Shown piece after piece: positions 6,171 to 9,831 of a stretch of 9,831 bases of DNA. The first letter of the stretch is position 1. Each line of letters begins with the position of its first letter. This DNA comes from Defluviitaleaceae bacterium. GTDB lineage: Bacteria; Bacillota; Clostridia; Lachnospirales; WQUN01. The stretch covers positions 1-9,831 of the forward strand of contig WRDG01000063.1 in assembly GCA_009783525.1 (NCBI GenBank), in the 5' to 3' direction. The position numbers and the translations under genes are program-made. The notes below the pieces were generated by a model. The model did no database searches and was not told the origin of the DNA. It saw only the letters and a program-made list of their open reading frames with translations.

Positions 6171-7136
6171 TTAACGCCCGCCTTTATCGTACGGAATGCC
6201 GGCCGCTTTGGGCGCGGCGGAATTTCTTGACGTAAATGATAAAACAATCAGCGTGGCGATGTACGGAACCATTTTATATACGGCGCTCGGCACCGACATG
6301 CTGTTTAAAAACGCGATGCTCGTGTACGCGACCGATACCGTTTTCATCAGCCCGAAAAAAAACGCGGCAAATAAAATTTTACCGGGTTTCCATTGGCCGA
6401 AAATTAAAACGGCGAGCGCAAGAAAACCGTAGCCTGCCACCGTCGCGTCAAACGTGACGGAAGTGGGTATGACGAACACAAGGCCGCCTATGCCGGCGAG
6501 CGCGCCGGAGATCATCACTCCGGCGTAGCGTATTTTATAAACGCTGATACCCGCCGAATCCGCCGCCTGCGGATGCTCGCCGCATGACCGCAGCCGTAGT
6601 CCGAACGGCGTCTTGTACAGCGCGATCCAAGCCGCGGCTAAAATAACGAACCCTAAATAAGTAGTTATATATGTTTTTTGGAAAAGCAGCGATCCTGCAA
6701 ATGGAATGCCGCCAAGCAGCGGAACGCTCTCTATGTAAAAAATGTTGGCAAACGGTATCTGCTGCACGGAACGGATCATGCGCGCGACATACACGGCGAA
6801 CGCAGGCGCAAACATATTAACCGCCGTGCCGCTGATAATTTGATTCGCTTTCATGTGAACGGACGCGTAAGCGTGCGGCAGCGATATAGCAACCCCCGCC
6901 GCGCCGGATATTAATATCGTGACAAGCAGAAGAAGCTGCGGATGCATCGATGTACTCGCCTGCGCGTAAAACAAAAACAAAACGCCTGAAAACGCTCCGA
7001 TTATCATTATGCCTTCAAGCGCAATGTTAATAACACCGCTTCGTTCCGCAAACATTCCGCCCAAGGCGACTATCAGAAGCGGAATCGAAAAAAACATCAT
7101 CTGCTGAACCAAAAAGAACAATGTGTTTAAATCCAT
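6171..7136 (-). CDS. nupQ: Nucleoside-type ABC transporter permease (NupQ-like)
   Basis: The protein has 321 residues, close to B. subtilis NupQ/YufQ. It is one of two membrane subunits of a BmpA/PnrA-type ABC importer. Hydrophobic membrane segments are visible at about 8-28, 40-58, 66-86, 103-118, 158-174, 205-225, 233-247, 253-272 and 288-302. Family marks are the N-terminal GGMFAERSGVINIALEG (26-42) and the cytoplasmic coupling region FGLRLRSCGEHPQAADSAG (178-196), which contacts the ATPase. The start ATG overlaps the stop of the upstream permease by one base (TGATG). Its ribosome-binding site AAGGAGG (7146-7152) lies inside the C-terminal Gly codons of that gene, so the two permeases are probably made in equal amounts. 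Nucleosides are the best guess for substrate from the B. subtilis relatives; related systems in spirochaetes carry purine nucleosides or riboflavin. Confidence 0.88.
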   Translation of the reverse strand: MDLNTLFFLVQQMMFFSIPLLIVALGGMFAERSGVINIALEGIMIIGAFSGVLFLFYAQASTSMHPQLLLLVTILISGAAGVAISLPHAYASVHMKANQIISGTAVNMFAPAFAVYVARMIRSVQQIPFANIFYIESVPLLGGIPFAGSLLFQKTYITTYLGFVILAAAWIALYKTPFGLRLRSCGEHPQAADSAGISVYKIRYAGVMISGALAGIGGLVFVIPTSVTFDATVAGYGFLALAVLIFGQWKPGKILFAAFFFGLMKTVSVAYTSIAFLNSMSVPSAVYKMVPYIATLIVLSFTSRNSAAPKAAGIPYDKGGR

Positions 7137-8302
7137 CAGCCGCCGCCTCCTTCCGAGGGCGGTTTATTTTTTGCGCTCGATTCCGTTTTTTCTTTTTTAA
7201 TTTTAAAAATAAATTTTACCGCGCCTTGAATCAGCAAGGACAACGCGGAAAAATAAATTATCACCGCGATAATTATGTCAATTATTTCCGGCGCAAAATT
7301 CAGCCTTTGCAATAAAAATCCGCTTTGTGTCAAATACGCGACAAGAATCCCGGTAAAAACAATCGCGATCGGATTGTTCAAGCCAAGCAACGCGACCGGT
7401 ATGCCTTGGAAGCCTTCGTGGGCAAGTACGTCGATAACCGCGATGCCCCTGCCGGTGCCGGCGAGCGCGATAAGCGCGCCGCCGAGCCCCGCAAGCGCGC
7501 CCGCGATCGCCATCGAAAGCATAATGCCGCGGTTTTCGTTTATGCCCGCGTAGCGCGCCGCGTCGCGGTTAAAGCCGCAGGATTTCAATTCGTAACCGAA
7601 TTTGGTTTTTTCGAGTAAAACAAATAAGAGAATGCTTGCGACGACTGCGATAATAATTCCGCCGCCGGCGCTCGAAAGCCGCAGGCTTCCCGACGCTGTT
7701 TCGACAGAAAAAAAAGCGTCAAGGCCGAGCCGCGAAATATTCGCGTTGACAGGCACGCGCACAGTCATGTTTTTCAACTGGTCGTAGATGTCCGTTTGGC
7801 GTATTAAATAATTTACGAGATGCATCCCGATGTAATTCATCATTATGCAGGCGATAACCTCGTGGACGTTCCGCAGCGCCTTTAAAATTCCGGGGATCAA
7901 TCCCCATAACGCACCCGCGAGTACACCCGATGCCACTGCCGTAACGCACAGCAAAAACGGCGGCAAAAACGACAATTTGACCGCGGCGAGAATGGAGGCA
8001 TACATCCCGAAAGTGAACTGACCCGACGCGCCTATGTTGAACAGACCGGTCTTGCCCGCAAATCCGACCGAAAGCCCCGTCATAATAATGGGGGCGGCAT
8101 AGTACAGTACCTGGCCGATGTTGAACATGTCGGAAAAACCGCCGGTGAGTATCATCCAAAAACCCGGCAGAGCGGCGGATGCGTTTGTTATTAATAAAAT
8201 GACAAATCCCGCAAGCAGACCGAGCAGTATGGCGATAACCGAAGAAAGCGCGTTGAGCCCGCCCGCTTCCGTAAAAAATTTTTTTACCGTAATTTTATCT
8301 AC
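7136..8302 (-). CDS. nupP: Nucleoside-type ABC transporter permease (NupP-like), probable non-standard start
   Basis: This is the second membrane subunit of the importer. The first ATG is at 8155 (339 residues), but this start would remove the first membrane segment. The same frame stays open upstream and encodes VDKITVKKFFTEAGG, then the hydrophobic SSVIAILLGLLAGFVILLI, matching the N-terminal anchor normal for NupP/YufP relatives. I therefore extend to 8302 (388 residues), where a GTA codon lies 8 nt after AAGGAAGG. No ATG, GTG or TTG exists in frame between the stop at 8326-8324 and 8155. Counting from the ATG at 8155, family marks are GFAGKTGLFNIGASGQ (31-46), LKALRNVHEVIACIMMNYI (91-109) and the ATPase-coupling region GYELKSCGFNRDAARYAG (187-204). 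The C-terminal tail (316-339) is charged and ends in four Gly codons that hold the nupQ ribosome-binding site. Substrate caveats are as for NupQ. Confidence 0.83.
   Translation of the reverse strand, partial: VDKITVKKFFTEAGGLNALSSVIAILLGLLAGFVILLITNASAALPGFWMILTGGFSDMFNIGQVLYYAAPIIMTGLSVGFAGKTGLFNIGASGQFTFGMYASILAAVKLSFLPPFLLCVTAVASGVLAGALWGLIPGILKALRNVHEVIACIMMNYIGMHLVNYLIRQTDIYDQLKNMTVRVPVNANISRLGLDAFFSVETASGSLRLSSAGGGIIIAVVASILLFVLLEKTKFGYELKSCGFNRDAARYAGINENRGIMLSMAIAGALAGLGGALIALAGTGRGIAVIDVLAHEGFQGIPVALLGLNNPIAIVFTGILVAYLTQSGFLLQRLNFAPEIIDIIIAVIIYFSALSLLIQGAVKFIFKIKKEKTESSAKNKPPSEGGGG
7146..7152 (-). promoter_or_regulatory. Ribosome-binding site of nupQ within the nupP 3' end
   Basis: On the minus strand, AAGGAGG lies 9 nt before the ATG at 7136. 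It is embedded in the codons for the nupP C-terminal Ser-Glu-Gly-Gly-Gly-Gly and works together with the TGATG stop/start overlap. Confidence 0.8.
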
Positions 8303-8310
8303 TTGCGCCG

Positions 8311-8318
8311 CCTTCCTT
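8311..8318 (-). promoter_or_regulatory. Ribosome-binding site of the nupP-like gene
   Basis: On the minus strand, AAGGAAGG follows the ATPase stop codon by 13 nt. The next in-frame codon at standard distance (8 nt) is GTA at 8302-8300. No usual start codon follows in any frame within 100 nt. The site is about 155 nt from the first in-frame ATG (8155), so it argues against that ATG being the true start. Confidence 0.65.
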
Positions 8319-8331
8319 CGGAATTAATTTT

Positions 8332-9831
8332 TTATTTTGAACCGGACATGTACAACCCTATCTCTTGGAGCGTTGTATTTTCCGGTTTGATGTCCGCGGC
8401 GATACCGCCTTCGAAAATCACGAGCACCCTGTCGCTTATGTTCATCACTTCTTCGAGCTCCAATGAAACAAGCAGAATACCCGCGCCCTGCGAACGTTCG
8501 TACAGCAATTTGCTGTGTATGTATTCGATTGCCCCCACGTCGAGCCCGCGCGTAGGCTGCACAGCGATAAGCAGCTTCGGCTTGCGGTCGATCTCACGCG
8601 CGGCCACCGCTTTTTGCTGGTTGCCGCCGGACATGCTTCTTGTGACAGACTTGCCGCCCTGGCCGCTTCTTATGTCAAATTTGTTTATGAGGTCGTCGGC
8701 GTATCCGTAGATATTGTCGTATTTTAAAAAGCCCGCCTTTTGGAATCGCGGTTCGAAATATGATTGAAGTACGAGGTTGAACGCTAAATTATAGTCGAGA
8801 ACCAAACCGTATCTGTGGCGGTCTTCCGGGATGTGCGAAAGACCTGCGCAGTTTCGTTTGCGGATTGCCGCGTGGGTAATGTCTTTGCCGTCCAAATAAA
8901 TTTTTCCGGACTCGGACGGAACGATGCCCGTCAATGCGTACACGAGTTCACTTTGCCCGTTGCCGTCTATGCCGGCGACGCAAACGATTTCGCCCGCCCG
9001 CACGTCAAACGAAACGTTGTTAACCGCGGGCTTTTCGTGAGTTCTGCCTTTTACGGTGAGTCCTTTGACGCTTAAAATATTCCGGCCCGGCGGCGAGTCG
9101 GGTTTATATGCCGCGAACTCGACCTGCCTGCCTACCATCATCTCAGATAATTTTTTTGCGTCGGTTTGCGTGGTTTCGACCGTCCCAATCAAACGGCCCT
9201 TGCGCAGCACCGTGCATCTGTCCGCCGCGCGCATTATTTCGTTAAGCTTGTGGGTTATAAATAAAATCGACTTGCCTTCTGCCGCCAAGCCTTTCATGTT
9301 GATTATCAATTCGTCGATTTCCTGCGGCGTGAGCACCGCCGTTGGCTCGTCAAAAATAAGCACTTCGTTTTCTCTGTAAAGCATTTTTAAGATTTCTACG
9401 CGCTGCTGCATGCCGACCGTTATCGACGAAATGACTGCGTCCGGGTCTATTGACAGCCCATATTTTTCGGCGAGCTCGAGTACGCGCCTGCGGGATTTTT
9501 CCATACGCAAAAAACCGTGCTTTACCGTTTCTGCGCCCAGAACGATATTTTCAAGCACGGTAAAATTATGGACCAATTTAAAATGCTGATGAACCATCCC
9601 AATGCCGAGACGAGTCGCGTCTGTGGGCCCGTTGATGGAAACCGGTTTGCCGTTTTTTATTATCTGTCCGCTTTCGGGTTTATACATGCCGAACAGAACG
9701 CTCATAAGCGTGGACTTGCCGGCTCCGTTTTCGCCGAGCAGCGCATGAATTTCGCCGCGCTTCAAATCGAGGCTGATATTGTCGTTTGCAACGACGCCGG
9801 GAAAAATTTTTGTAATCCCGCGCATTTCGAT
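8332..9831 (-). CDS. nupO: Nucleoside-type ABC transporter ATP-binding protein with two nucleotide-binding domains (NupO-like), 5' end cut
   Basis: This fused two-domain ATPase drives the importer made by the two downstream permease genes. The frame is open through the right edge: Ile-Glu codons precede the ATG at 9825, and relatives have a few residues before this Met, so 9825 is probably internal and the true start lies just outside. Counting from that Met, domain 1 has Walker A GENGAGKST (31-39), Q-loop MVHQHF (77-82), a family-typical signature TVGMQQRVEI (136-145), Walker B VLIFDEPTA (155-163) and switch H192. Domain 2 has a degenerate Walker A GIDGNGQSE (285-293) lacking the Lys, a full MSGGNQQK signature (398-405), and Walker B LLIAVQPTRGLD (418-429) with Gln in place of the catalytic Glu. 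These degenerations are normal for sugar/nucleoside importers of this class. About 30 bp separate its stop from the nupP-like start. A BmpA-type binding lipoprotein gene is expected upstream, beyond the window. Confidence 0.92.
   Translation of the reverse strand: MEMRGITKIFPGVVANDNISLDLKRGEIHALLGENGAGKSTLMSVLFGMYKPESGQIIKNGKPVSINGPTDATRLGIGMVHQHFKLVHNFTVLENIVLGAETVKHGFLRMEKSRRRVLELAEKYGLSIDPDAVISSITVGMQQRVEILKMLYRENEVLIFDEPTAVLTPQEIDELIINMKGLAAEGKSILFITHKLNEIMRAADRCTVLRKGRLIGTVETTQTDAKKLSEMMVGRQVEFAAYKPDSPPGRNILSVKGLTVKGRTHEKPAVNNVSFDVRAGEIVCVAGIDGNGQSELVYALTGIVPSESGKIYLDGKDITHAAIRKRNCAGLSHIPEDRHRYGLVLDYNLAFNLVLQSYFEPRFQKAGFLKYDNIYGYADDLINKFDIRSGQGGKSVTRSMSGGNQQKAVAAREIDRKPKLLIAVQPTRGLDVGAIEYIHSKLLYERSQGAGILLVSLELEEVMNISDRVLVIFEGGIAADIKPENTTLQEIGLYMSGSK

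Noticed and set aside
6190..6235. Possible hairpin GCCGC...GCGGC after upp as a terminator
   Set aside because: The stem is only about 5 bp, lies inside nupQ coding sequence and is followed by GGAATTTC rather than a T-run.
7719..8159. 146-residue minus-strand ORF starting near the nupP first ATG
   Set aside because: It is a frame-shifted reading of the nupP-like gene; the family-like protein is in the other frame.
8268..8291. Near-palindrome of A and T runs flanked by CCG/ACCG at the nupP 5' end
   Set aside because: It is explained by Lys and Phe codons (GTA AAA AAA TTT TTT ACG); too AT-only to call an operator or terminator.
8332..9825. Degenerate second ATPase domain as a sign of gene decay
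   Set aside because: Loss of the Walker A Lys and of the catalytic Glu in the second domain is normal for this class of fused importer ATPase, and the frame is intact.

Overview
The window looks like chromosome from a Gram-positive, Firmicutes/Clostridia-type bacterium. The evidence is an AddA-type RecB-like nuclease/helicase, an LCP (LytR-CpsA-Psr) cell-wall ligase, a lipoprotein polysaccharide deacetylase with a Thr/Pro/Ser spacer, a B. subtilis Nup-like nucleoside ABC transporter, and strong Shine-Dalgarno sites. Base composition is mixed, with GC-rich codons interrupted by A and T runs, and the standard bacterial code fits (TAA, TAG and TGA all act as stops). Family assignments come from motif recognition only. 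The genus is not identifiable from this window.

Layout. Positions 1-1427 (minus strand) hold the N-terminal 475 codons of addA, cut by the left edge. A 204-bp divergent intergenic region follows, with a good extended -10 promoter pointing right. Positions 1632-6169 (plus strand) hold a tight five-gene run: LCP protein, receiver-less CheB methylesterase, tandem-GNAT-like acetyltransferase, lipoprotein polysaccharide deacetylase, and upp (uracil phosphoribosyltransferase). Gaps are 26, -4, 14 and 17 bp, so this is probably one operon. Positions 6171-9831 (minus strand) hold an ABC importer cluster transcribed in the order nupO-like ATPase (cut at the right edge), nupP-like permease, nupQ-like permease. 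This cluster converges on upp with a single base between the two stop codons.

How the genes may work together. The LCP protein and the deacetylase both act at the outer face of the membrane, on cell-wall glycopolymer attachment and glycan de-N-acetylation. Upp turns uracil plus PRPP into UMP, and the convergent importer is of a nucleoside-uptake family, so the right half reads as a pyrimidine/nucleoside salvage neighbourhood. The CheB-like protein has no chemotaxis neighbours.

This is mostly ordinary chromosomal content, and I see no mobile element, CRISPR array, RNA gene or clear defence system. The most unusual observations are three: the nupP-like gene has clearly homologous N-terminal coding sequence upstream of its first ATG but no ATG/GTG/TTG start, with a GTA codon sitting exactly where a start should be; a lone CheB catalytic domain sits in an envelope operon; and the two convergent units leave no room for an intergenic terminator.
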